Under the pieces are notes generated by a model that searched no databases, had not been told where the DNA came from, and worked only from the letters and a program-made list of their open reading frames with translations. Below are positions 14,487-22,341 of a stretch of DNA of 28,422 bases, one piece after another (the first letter of the stretch is position 1; each line of letters opens with the position of its first letter). Source of the stretch: Hyphomicrobiaceae bacterium. GTDB taxonomy: Bacteria > Pseudomonadota > Alphaproteobacteria > Rhizobiales > JAKIUO01. Position numbers and translations under genes: made by a program. The stretch spans positions 1 through 28,422 of the forward strand of contig JAKIUO010000012.1 in assembly GCA_021647535.1 (NCBI GenBank), read 5' to 3'.

Positions 14487-14819
14487 ATGGCATATGAAGT
14501 CAATGGCGAGAGCATTGAGCATGATGAAGAAGGTTATCTTTCTGACATCAATCAGTGGACCCCAGAACTGGCAGGATTGCTGGCCAAGGACGAAGGCATT
14601 GAAATGACTGATGAGCATTGGGAAGTGATCAACTTCTTGCGCGAATATTATGAAGAGTATCAGATTGCACCGGCAATCCGCGTGCTCGTCAAAGCGCTGA
14701 AGAAAAAATTCGGTCCTGAAAAAGGCAGCAATAAATATCTTTATGAGCTGTTCCCTTATGGACCTGCCAAGCAGGCTTGTAAGGTTGGCGGTCTGCCTAA
14801 ACCTACTGGCTGTATCTAA
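14487..14819 (+). CDS. dsrC: DsrC sulfur carrier protein
   Basis: DsrC carries sulfur between DsrEFH, DsrAB and the DsrMKJOP complex on its flexible C-terminal arm. The 110-aa protein ends in ACKVGGLPKPTGC followed by one residue (Ile), giving the two essential cysteines Cys98 and Cys109. This marks a genuine DsrC rather than a TusE- or RspA-type homologue. An AGGAG ribosome binding site lies 8 nt upstream. It is flanked by gaps of 155 and 415 bp, with a strong hairpin just after the stop, suggesting that dsrC mRNA is made or kept in excess over the rest of the operon. Confidence 0.96.
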   Translation: MAYEVNGESIEHDEEGYLSDINQWTPELAGLLAKDEGIEMTDEHWEVINFLREYYEEYQIAPAIRVLVKALKKKFGPEKGSNKYLYELFPYGPAKQACKVGGLPKPTGCI

Positions 14820-14834
14820 GCCACGAATTTGCTG

Positions 14835-14866
14835 CCAGACCGGCTGGATCATTCCAGCTGGTCTGG
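14835..14866 (+). other. strong hairpin after dsrC
   Basis: A 14-bp stem with a single G-T pair (CCAGACCGGCTGGA with TCCAGCTGGTCTGG) and a TCAT tetraloop, 15 nt after the dsrC stop. No T-run follows, so a stabilising or processing role is more likely than simple termination. Confidence 0.75.
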
Positions 14867-15234
14867 GGCGAATGCGAACCGCGCTGTCTGTTTGTTGAAG
14901 TTGCAGGGCTGGTTCGGGGTTTTAAGACGTTGCCAATACCATTTGTTAGGTCAAATCTTTGTGCCAGCTATCCTGTTTTGAAGATAGAGGGACGTGGTTG
15001 GGTTTTGAGTTTGAATGGCAGCCATTTTGATAAATGGGTTTTGGCAGAATATGAGTACCAAGAATAAAAGAATTTAATTCCGGGTTTTTACAGGATAGAA
15101 AATTGGTCATTGGCATCAGTCAGATCAATATCGTGCAGATTAGAAGGACACGACCTGTTACTGAGCGCTGGCTCTGAAGTTGGCTGCGCGCACAAACCTG
15201 AAGAGATAAAAGTCGGTAACGGAGGAACAGCATC
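14867..15234 (+). other. long dsrC-dsrM spacer, possible internal promoter
   Basis: This is the longest gap in the dsr cluster and has no convincing gene on either strand. It contains AATGGC-A-GCCATT (15014-15026) and AT-rich stretches around 15040-15090. With the hairpin upstream, it could house a second promoter for dsrMKLJOPN. No clear promoter pair can be assigned. The dsrM ribosome binding site GGAGG is at 15221-15225. Confidence 0.35.
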
Positions 15235-15999
15235 GTGATCACCACGATATTTGCCCTGGCATTCTATTTTGCGACGATCCTGCTGATTGTTGGAGTGGGT
15301 TATAGAATCTATGAATATACCATAGTGCCGGCCCCTTTGAAAATCGCCACGACACCTGCTCCAACGACCACCACTGGCGTTGTTTATCGCATGTTCCGCG
15401 AAGTGGCTCTGTTTGAGAGTCTGTTCAAGGCCAATAAATGGATCTGGATTTTCGGTTACATGTTCCATGTGGGCCTGCTGCTGGTACTGGTGCGCCATTT
15501 GCGTTATTTCCTCGACCCCCGATTTGTGCCGGGCATTGTCTGGTATGGCCTTGAGCTCATTCAGCCCATCGGCAAATATGCCGGGTTCGCCATGATTGCT
15601 GGTCTGGCCGGACTATGGGCGCGCCGTGTGTTGGTCAATCGTGTGCGCTATATATCCTCGCCATCCGATCATCTGATGTTGGCCTTGCTGATCGCGATTG
15701 GGGCAAGTGGCATGATCATGCAATATGTCAATCCGACCGATATTACTTCGCTGAAAAATTTCTTCATGAGCCTTGCCTATTTCAACCTGTTTGATTGGCA
15801 GCCGCTGCCGGATAACCTGTTCCTGATGGGGCATCTGACGCTGGTTCTGACCTTGATGATCATTTTTCCCTACAGCAAACTTTTGCACGCTCCAGGGATC
15901 TTTTTCAGCCCCAGCCGCAATCAGGTCGACAATCCACGAGAGGTTCGTCATATCGTTCCGTGGGCCAAGTCGCTCGAAGATGGTTCAGGCAAGAAATAA
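15235..15999 (+). CDS. dsrM: DsrM, NarI-like membrane cytochrome b
   Basis: The 254-aa integral membrane protein belongs to the DsrMKJOP complex; it binds heme b and exchanges electrons with the quinone pool. Hydrophobic segments are visible at about 3-22, 70-90, 120-135, 150-166 and 198-215. Candidate heme-ligating histidines lie in the membrane parts (YMFHVGLLLVLVRHLRY and FLMGHLTL). The start is GTG with GGAGG 9 nt upstream. dsrK follows after 21 bp, so the two are co-translated partners. Confidence 0.93.
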   Translation: MITTIFALAFYFATILLIVGVGYRIYEYTIVPAPLKIATTPAPTTTTGVVYRMFREVALFESLFKANKWIWIFGYMFHVGLLLVLVRHLRYFLDPRFVPGIVWYGLELIQPIGKYAGFAMIAGLAGLWARRVLVNRVRYISSPSDHLMLALLIAIGASGMIMQYVNPTDITSLKNFFMSLAYFNLFDWQPLPDNLFLMGHLTLVLTLMIIFPYSKLLHAPGIFFSPSRNQVDNPREVRHIVPWAKSLEDGSGKK

Positions 16000-16020
16000 A
16001 GCATATTAGGGAGAGTGACT

Positions 16021-17583
16021 GTGTCAGATTTGGATAAATCAGAGCTGGACGAAGCCCTTGCCGGGGCGGGTATTGAGCTACCTGATCCGCTTGAAATGCC
16101 GGAAATGAAACCCGGTGCGATGGGCGACTTGCACTCTTTTGAGGCCTACCCGCAGCATGAAACCGATCTGGGCTTTCCTGGTGAGCGCCCTGATGACTGG
16201 AAAGAGGTCGTCATCGACAAGATGGCTGATCTGCGTACGCGCTACCGCTCTTTTCGGGTCTATCTCGACAGTTGTGTGAAGTGCGGCGCCTGCACCGATA
16301 AATGCCATTATTATCTGGGGTCTGGTGATCCAAAGAACATGCCGGTGGCCCGTCAGGATCTGATGCGCAGCGTTTATCGTCGCTATTTCACCCTGCCTGG
16401 AAAATATTTTCCTTGGCTGGTAGGAGCCCGAGACCTCACCGAAGATGTGCTGGATGAATGGTATAATTATTATCATCAGTGTTCACAATGTCGTCGCTGC
16501 TCTGTTTATTGTCCTTATGGCATTGATACGGCTGAGATTTCCATGGCAGCGCGCGAGATCATGGATAGCATTGGCAAGGGGCAGAAATATTGCAACGAGA
16601 TCATCGCCAAGGTTCATTCCATTGGCAATAATCTGGGTATGCCCGCCAAAGCCATTCTCGCAACTATGGAAGATTTTGAAGAAGAACTTGAAGAAGATAC
16701 GGGGATTGCCATCAAGCTTCCTGTTGACAAGAAGGGCGCTGACATTTTGCTGGTGACGCCGTCTGCTGACTTCTTTGCGGAACCTCATATTGATGGCCTG
16801 TTTGGCTATGCCAAGGTTTTTCATGAGCTGGGTGTCGACTGGACGTTGAGCACGACGGCTTCTGAAGCTGGCAATTTTGGCATGTTTATCGGCTCTTACG
16901 AAAATATGCGCAAAGTGTCCCTGCGCATTCGCGAAGCGGCTCTTGAGCTGGGTGTCAAACGCATCGTCTTTGGCGAGTGTGGCCATGCCTGGCGGGTGGG
17001 CTACGCGTTTTTGAATACGCTGGCTGGTCCCTGGGATTTTCTGGACCCAAGATATCCGGTGCCTCAGCATATTTGCGAATTTACAAATGATGCCATCGAA
17101 AACGGCGAACTGAAATTCGACAAGACAAAAAATGATCACATGACGCTGACGTTCCATGACAGCTGCAATGTGGCGCGGGCAACCCGCATGGGTGACAAGC
17201 CGGGCGGTCAATTTGAAATCCCGCGCGCCGTTATCAAGGCGGCTTGCAACAATTACCATGATATGGAAGATGATACGATTGGTGAAGCAACCGTTTGTTG
17301 TGGCGGCGGTGGCGGTATTCTTACTGATGATTTGATGGATATCCGTGTCAAAGGGGCGCAACCGCGTATGCGGGCCTTGCGCAAAGTTACCGAGGAGCAT
17401 GGCGTGACCAATATGGCTGCCATTTGTGCAATTTGCAAAAGTCAGTTTGCCAAGGTGCTGCCTAAATATGATTTCAATATGGAAGCCATTCAGAGTGTTC
17501 ATCAGCTGGTCAGTAATGCGATTATCATGAGTGATGCACCCAAAGAAGATGACACGAAGAGCAAGTCGAAAAAAGAAGATTAG
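16021..17583 (+). CDS. dsrK: DsrK, HdrD-like iron-sulfur subunit
   Basis: The 520-aa cytoplasmic subunit of DsrMKJOP resembles heterodisulfide reductase HdrD and is the likely site of DsrC disulfide/trisulfide chemistry. Two [4Fe-4S] motifs are visible: CVKCGACTDKC (Cys85, 88, 91, 95) and CSQCRRCSVYCP (around 155-166). The C-terminal half has CCG-type cysteines (FHDSCNVAR, VCCGGGGGI, ICAICKSQF) for a noncubane cluster. GTG 16021 was chosen over GTG 16015 because AGGGAG then sits 7 nt away rather than 1. It ends in a Lys/Asp-rich tail. Confidence 0.94.
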   Translation: MSDLDKSELDEALAGAGIELPDPLEMPEMKPGAMGDLHSFEAYPQHETDLGFPGERPDDWKEVVIDKMADLRTRYRSFRVYLDSCVKCGACTDKCHYYLGSGDPKNMPVARQDLMRSVYRRYFTLPGKYFPWLVGARDLTEDVLDEWYNYYHQCSQCRRCSVYCPYGIDTAEISMAAREIMDSIGKGQKYCNEIIAKVHSIGNNLGMPAKAILATMEDFEEELEEDTGIAIKLPVDKKGADILLVTPSADFFAEPHIDGLFGYAKVFHELGVDWTLSTTASEAGNFGMFIGSYENMRKVSLRIREAALELGVKRIVFGECGHAWRVGYAFLNTLAGPWDFLDPRYPVPQHICEFTNDAIENGELKFDKTKNDHMTLTFHDSCNVARATRMGDKPGGQFEIPRAVIKAACNNYHDMEDDTIGEATVCCGGGGGILTDDLMDIRVKGAQPRMRALRKVTEEHGVTNMAAICAICKSQFAKVLPKYDFNMEAIQSVHQLVSNAIIMSDAPKEDDTKSKSKKED

Positions 17584-17590
17584 AAACCTG

Positions 17591-17613
17591 GCCTGATGGA
17601 CCCTTCATAGGGC
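17591..17613 (+). other. imperfect hairpin dsrK/dsrL
   Basis: GCCTGATG pairs with CATAGGGC across a 7-nt loop, with one G-T pair and one mismatch. It begins 8 nt after the dsrK stop. It is weaker than the other intercistronic hairpins of the cluster. Confidence 0.4.
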
Positions 17614-17677
17614 CTGGCAGTTGAATTTGAATTAACAAGTTGGCCGCCCTTCGGTGTGGTCTTAAGGGAGAAAAAAC

Positions 17678-19651
17678 ATGACAGACGTGGCAGATAAAGA
17701 AGGCAAAGCTCATACCTACCGTCGGTACGAGGAAGGTGCTGATATAGATGATTGGGATTTGCAGGAGAAAATCTTCAAGGGAGATACCTCCCACAAATGT
17801 CCGACCTATATTCACAAAACGCCGCCCTGTCAGGGATCTTGTCCTTCAGGTCATGAAATTCGTGGCTGGCTGGCGATTGCTCGTGGTATGGACAAACCTC
17901 CTGTCGAAGGCATGGCCTGGCAGGAATATGCCTTTAACCGCATGGCTGAAGCCAACCCGTTTCCCGCCACTATGGGCCGTGTTTGCCCGGCGCCTTGCGA
18001 AGACGGCTGCAACCGTAACGAGCTTGATGACACTGTCGGCATCAACTCGGTTGAGCAATATGTCGGCGATTATGCTAATGAGAACAATCTGAAACTGCCT
18101 GAGGCTGGCAAGGATACCGGCAAGTCCGTCGCTATTATTGGAGCGGGACCTGGCGGTCTGTCAGCGGCCTATTATTTGCGCCGTATGGGGCATGCCGTGA
18201 CGATTTTTGACAGCCATAGCGAGCTGGGCGGCATGATGCGCTATGGTATTCCAAACTATCGTACACCGCGTGAAATGCTTGATAGTGAAATCAATCGCAT
18301 CGTCGATCTGGGTGTGACAATCAAAACCAACACCACTGTTGGCAAAGATGTCAGCATGGAAGAGATTGACAAGTTTGATGCCATTGTCTGGGCTATTGGT
18401 GCTCAAAAAGGCCGTGGACTGCCGACTGAAGGTTGGGAAGGTACAGAAAACTGTCTGTCCGGTGTAGACTTCCTTGACGCCTTTAATGAGGGCTGGGTCG
18501 TTGGTACAGCTAAAAAAGTTGTTGTCGTTGGCGGTGGTGATACCTCGGTTGACGTGGCCTCTGTTGCCCGTCGCCTGGGCCATATCACCAAAGTCGCTGA
18601 AAAAGACATGGCAGACGCCAAAATGCTGGGTTATGCCGCGCATGATGTCGCTGGTAATCTGCGCCGTGAAGGTGTGGACACCGTGTTGACCTCTTTGTTC
18701 CCCATTGAACAAATGACGGCTGCCGAACATGAGCGTGAAGACGCCAAGCGCGAAGGCATTGATATCAAAGGCGGCGTTATGCCGGTTAAAGTCGTCAAAA
18801 ACGACAAGGGTCTGGCGATCGCTTTGCGGGTGGTTGACTGTGTTGTCGACAATAAAGGTATTCCAACAGCCGTTGAAGGGGCCAAGGAATATGATATTGA
18901 ATGTGACATGGTTGTTTCGGCGATCGGTCAGTATGGTGATATGGAAGACCTGGAAGAGGGCCTTGATAATGGGCGCGGCTTCATTAATGTCGATGGCTTC
19001 TATCACGTTAAGGACAAACCCAAACATTTCGCCATTGGTGATATTGTGCGTCCCCATCTGCTGACCACAGCGATTGGCCATGCCAGCATTGCCGCCGAGA
19101 GCATTAATGATTTCCTCGACAATGGAAAAATTGACATGCGCAAGCGACCCAAGGTTGACGTGCATCACTTCAGTCTGCTCAACGAGTTGCACCGTCGTGA
19201 ACTTGATCCTGTCGATGTTGAGGACATGAAAGAAGAGAAACTCGGTACAGGCGATGCTGACTGGGCTGTTCACAATTATGAAGATCGCTCAACCAGCAAG
19301 ATTATTGCGCATGACGAATTGTTCCTTGGTCATTTCCAGTTTGAAGATCGCAACAAGCGCGATCATGTGCTGGTTGGTGCCGATGATGTAATGGGCAATT
19401 TTGAAGAGCGCATCAAAGCGCTTCCAGAAGAGCGTGTGCAGGCCGAGGGCGAGCGTTGCATGAGTTGCGGCATGTGCTTCGAATGTGATAACTGCGTCAT
19501 TTATTGCCCGCAGGACGCCGTCTTCAAAGTTAAGAAAGACAAACATGCGGTTGGTCGTTATGTCGATACCGACTATGGCAAATGTATTGGCTGTCATATC
19601 TGTGCCGATGTTTGCCCGACCGGCTATATCGAAATGGGCCTTGGCGAATAA
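17678..19651 (+). CDS. dsrL: DsrL, NAD(P)H-linked iron-sulfur flavoprotein
   Basis: The 657-aa protein is related to the small subunit of glutamate synthase and exchanges electrons between DsrAB and pyridine nucleotides. It is essential for sulfur oxidation in A. vinosum. N-terminal cysteines bind Fe-S clusters (CPTYIHKTPPCQGSCPSG and CPAPCEDGC, about 40-110). An FAD fold follows (IGAGPGGLSAAYYLRRMG, about 151-168), then a nucleotide fold (VVVVGGGDTSVDVASVARRLG, about 282-302). A C-terminal ferredoxin domain carries CMSCGMC and CIGCHICADVCP. A C-terminal ferredoxin domain is usual in DsrL. dsrL is diagnostic of the oxidative type. Confidence 0.94.
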   Translation: MTDVADKEGKAHTYRRYEEGADIDDWDLQEKIFKGDTSHKCPTYIHKTPPCQGSCPSGHEIRGWLAIARGMDKPPVEGMAWQEYAFNRMAEANPFPATMGRVCPAPCEDGCNRNELDDTVGINSVEQYVGDYANENNLKLPEAGKDTGKSVAIIGAGPGGLSAAYYLRRMGHAVTIFDSHSELGGMMRYGIPNYRTPREMLDSEINRIVDLGVTIKTNTTVGKDVSMEEIDKFDAIVWAIGAQKGRGLPTEGWEGTENCLSGVDFLDAFNEGWVVGTAKKVVVVGGGDTSVDVASVARRLGHITKVAEKDMADAKMLGYAAHDVAGNLRREGVDTVLTSLFPIEQMTAAEHEREDAKREGIDIKGGVMPVKVVKNDKGLAIALRVVDCVVDNKGIPTAVEGAKEYDIECDMVVSAIGQYGDMEDLEEGLDNGRGFINVDGFYHVKDKPKHFAIGDIVRPHLLTTAIGHASIAAESINDFLDNGKIDMRKRPKVDVHHFSLLNELHRRELDPVDVEDMKEEKLGTGDADWAVHNYEDRSTSKIIAHDELFLGHFQFEDRNKRDHVLVGADDVMGNFEERIKALPEERVQAEGERCMSCGMCFECDNCVIYCPQDAVFKVKKDKHAVGRYVDTDYGKCIGCHICADVCPTGYIEMGLGE

Positions 19652-19659
19652 TTAATCCT

Positions 19660-19686
19660 CCGGGAAGGGTCTAAGGCTCTTCCCGG
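19660..19686 (+). other. intercistronic hairpin dsrL/dsrJ
   Basis: Perfect 8-bp arms CCGGGAAG and CTTCCCGG with an 11-nt loop that can pair further. It starts 9 nt after the dsrL stop, with no T-run. Confidence 0.65.
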
Positions 19687-19742
19687 GCGATTGAACGACG
19701 GCTCCGCAAGAACAGGCATCTCCTAAATAATAGGCATTCGTG

Positions 19743-20267
19743 ATGAAAACTGTATTCAACCTAAAAAAGCATCTGGTTGCGCTGTTTGCTGTGCTGCTTC
19801 TTGGCACAGGCTTGCAGCTCACCATTGATCCGGCTGGGGCTCAACCGGCATGGATGCCCAGTCCTCCCAAGGCGCTGCCCGGGACCAAATGTGATGCTGA
19901 TCCTAAATGGATGCGTACATGGCATATGCGCAAGCTTGACCATAAGCGCGATCAAACGGTGCGCGATGGCATCCGTACCAAAAAATTCAGCCTGAAGCGT
20001 TGTATCACCTGCCATGCTGTCAAGGATGAGAGCGGCAAATTCCTGACCGTCAAGGATGAGCGTCATTTCTGTCGTTCCTGTCATGACTATACGGCGGTGC
20101 GCATAGACTGTTTTGATTGTCATGCCTCACGCCCTGACAGCAAGAAAGGGCAGGGGGCCATGTTGAAGAATAATCCTCACGATAAAACGGGCAGATCTTC
20201 TTCGCTCAAACCGGGTGATAAGACCGTTGCCAGTTTGCAAAAATATTTGGCAGGAGAAACAAAATGA
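19743..20267 (+). CDS. dsrJ: DsrJ, periplasmic triheme cytochrome c
   Basis: DsrJ is the periplasmic heme subunit of DsrMKJOP. The 174-aa protein has an uncleaved-anchor or signal-type hydrophobic segment (LVALFAVLLLGTGLQL, about 11-26) and three CXXCH heme sites: CITCH, CRSCH and CFDCH. Cys50 in LPGTKCDADPKWMR corresponds to the conserved extra cysteine that is an unusual axial heme ligand in A. vinosum DsrJ. ATG 19743 directly follows a GTG at 19740 that could also start translation. It overlaps dsrO by 4 bp (ATGA). Confidence 0.93.
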   Translation: MKTVFNLKKHLVALFAVLLLGTGLQLTIDPAGAQPAWMPSPPKALPGTKCDADPKWMRTWHMRKLDHKRDQTVRDGIRTKKFSLKRCITCHAVKDESGKFLTVKDERHFCRSCHDYTAVRIDCFDCHASRPDSKKGQGAMLKNNPHDKTGRSSSLKPGDKTVASLQKYLAGETK

Positions 20268-21058
20268 TCTCCTTGAAAAATCTTATGAACGAGATACATC
20301 AAAAAGCTGAAAAAGAGGCAGAAAACAACGCCGAGGAAACAAGTCGGCGCGCCTTTGTGAAAGGCTCTGCGGCAGCAGTTGCCCTAGCGCCAGGCATGAT
20401 GTTGTTTGCTTATGGCAGCAAGGAAGCTGCAGCGCGTCCGCTTGCTGAAGCTGCCAGCGACAAAACCCGTTGGGGGCTGTTGATTGATGCTGCAAAATTT
20501 AACGACGAAGATGTAGATCGCTGTGTGCGCGCTTGCCAGAAAGAAAATGGCTGGCAGGATAATGGTCGGCCTAAAACCGATGCGCAGTGGATCCGCCGCG
20601 TTAATCTGCACAACAAAAAAACCAAGGAAAGCTTTTCGCTGCCCATGATGTGCCAGCATTGCGATGAACCCCCTTGTGTTGATGTTTGTCCAACCGGCGC
20701 GTCCATGAAGCGCAAAGACGGTATTGTACTTGTCGACAAGCATATTTGTATTGGTTGCCGCTATTGCATGATGGCCTGCCCCTACAAAGCGCGTTCCTTT
20801 GTGCATGAACACCTGGAAGATCAAAAAGACTACGCGCCGCGCGGTATTGGTACGGTCGAAAGCTGCACCATGTGCGTGCATCGTGTTGATGATGGCAGAC
20901 AGCCTGCCTGCGTGGAAGCCGCTCCTCCTGGTGCCATGGTGTTTGGTGATCTCAATGAACCCACCAGCAAGCTGGCTCAACTGGTCAGGACCGTGGCAAC
21001 CCAGCAGGTACGTGCCGATCTCAATCTTGATCCCGGTGTTCGTTACAGAAATATATAA
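20264..21058 (+). CDS. dsrO: DsrO, Tat-exported ferredoxin-type subunit
   Basis: The 264-aa periplasmic iron-sulfur protein links DsrJ and DsrP. A twin-arginine signal is clear (SRRAFVKG at about 27-34, then a hydrophobic stretch). Cluster motifs are CQHCDEPPCVDVCP, CIGCRYCMMACP and CTMCVHRVDDGRQPAC. The first cluster region reads AAKFNDEDVDRCVRACQKENGW, with only two cysteines where I expect four, so cluster I may be absent or altered. It overlaps dsrJ by 4 bp, indicating translational coupling. Confidence 0.93.
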   Translation: MISLKNLMNEIHQKAEKEAENNAEETSRRAFVKGSAAAVALAPGMMLFAYGSKEAAARPLAEAASDKTRWGLLIDAAKFNDEDVDRCVRACQKENGWQDNGRPKTDAQWIRRVNLHNKKTKESFSLPMMCQHCDEPPCVDVCPTGASMKRKDGIVLVDKHICIGCRYCMMACPYKARSFVHEHLEDQKDYAPRGIGTVESCTMCVHRVDDGRQPACVEAAPPGAMVFGDLNEPTSKLAQLVRTVATQQVRADLNLDPGVRYRNI

Positions 21059-21132
21059 AGCAGCTAGGCTCCCGCAAGAGGGGGCGAGCGCGGCCAATTT
21101 GGCAAAATGACATATGAATGTGAGACAATGAT

Positions 21133-22317
21133 ATGGCAGAGACATTTCGACAGCTTCGTAATTATGACAACAAATTTAATATCCTGTTGCTTTTACATGT
21201 TGCTATGATTGCGATTGGACTGGGCGCTGCATGTTATATGGAGCATAATGGTCATATTGTTACGGGCATGAATAATCAGGTGGTCTGGGGACTGCCGCAT
21301 GTCTTTGCCGTTTTCTTGATTGTCTCGGCCTCCGGGGCGCTCAATCTGGCTTCGGCTTCTTCCGTGTTCAGCAAGCTGGATTATAAGCGTTTTGCCCGTT
21401 TGTCGGCTATTCTGGCCATTGCCCTGCTGGTTGGTGGTCTGGCCGTTTTGCTGCTGGATCTTGGTCGCCCTGACCGTCTGATCGTCGCCATGACCTATTA
21501 TAATTTCCAGTCGATCTTTGCCTGGAACATTATTCTTTACACCGGCTTTATTACCATTGTCGGGGTCTATTTGTGGACCATGATGGACAAGACGGTCACC
21601 AAATATAACAAATATGCCGGTTGGGCCGCCTTTATCTGGCGCATCATCCTGACCACGGGTACGGGCTCCATTTTTGGTTTTCTGGTGGCAAGAGAAGCCT
21701 ATGATGCGGCCATTATGGCCCCCTTGTTCATCTCTTCGTCCTTTGTCTATGGCATGGCCTTCACCATCTGGGTGATCATCACCATGTGTCAGGCGACGGG
21801 ACAGCGTTTGCTGACCTCCGCTATTTCAGAAAAACTGCGTGTTCTGATGATTATTTTCCTGGCGGCCATGCTTTATTTCACTGCTGTTCATCATCTGACC
21901 AATCTATATGCGGCTGAGCACATAGGTTTGGAGCGTTTTATCTTGTGTAGTGGCAGCGAATTTACCTGGTTGTTCTGGGGAGGCCATGTGCTGATCGGGG
22001 CTGTATTGCCGATGCTGATTTTGTCAAATGCTGAAAGAGGGTCCTCTCATTTCGGGCTGATCTCAAGCTCTGTCATGATGATCATTGGCGGGATTAGCCA
22101 TATGTATGTGATTATTGTTGGTGGTCAGTCTTATCCGCTGAGCCTGTTTCCAGGCTATGAAGTGTCGAGCAGCTTTCAAGATGGTCAATTTGCCCATTAT
22201 ATGCCTTCCATGCCTGAGCTTCTTTTAGGCTTGGCCGGGATCTCGATTGCCATGTTCATGACCGGCTTTGCCATGAAGCTTCTGCCGTTCCTGCCAACGC
22301 CCGTTAAAGAACAATAA
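21133..22317 (+). CDS. dsrP: DsrP, NrfD-type membrane subunit
   Basis: The 394-aa NrfD/PsrC-family integral membrane protein probably exchanges electrons between quinol and DsrO. It shows about ten hydrophobic helices, beginning with FNILLLLHVAMIAIGLGAAC and including the conserved LLLDLGRPDRL segment and GGHVLIGAVLPMLIL. The length fits the family. The ribosome binding site is weak (TGAG). It lies 74 bp after dsrO; that gap contains a GCTCCC/GGGGGC hairpin and the small palindrome GCCAATTTGGC. dsrN follows after 24 bp. Confidence 0.93.
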   Translation: MAETFRQLRNYDNKFNILLLLHVAMIAIGLGAACYMEHNGHIVTGMNNQVVWGLPHVFAVFLIVSASGALNLASASSVFSKLDYKRFARLSAILAIALLVGGLAVLLLDLGRPDRLIVAMTYYNFQSIFAWNIILYTGFITIVGVYLWTMMDKTVTKYNKYAGWAAFIWRIILTTGTGSIFGFLVAREAYDAAIMAPLFISSSFVYGMAFTIWVIITMCQATGQRLLTSAISEKLRVLMIIFLAAMLYFTAVHHLTNLYAAEHIGLERFILCSGSEFTWLFWGGHVLIGAVLPMLILSNAERGSSHFGLISSSVMMIIGGISHMYVIIVGGQSYPLSLFPGYEVSSSFQDGQFAHYMPSMPELLLGLAGISIAMFMTGFAMKLLPFLPTPVKEQ

Positions 22318-22341
22318 TCAACTTAAAAGACCGGATGATTT

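Noticed and set aside
16483..17502. 339-codon minus-strand frame opposite dsrK
   Set aside because: Shadow of dsrK, with no recognisable domain.
18161..19273. 370-codon minus-strand frame opposite dsrL
   Set aside because: Shadow of dsrL; long antisense frames are common opposite genes of this codon usage.
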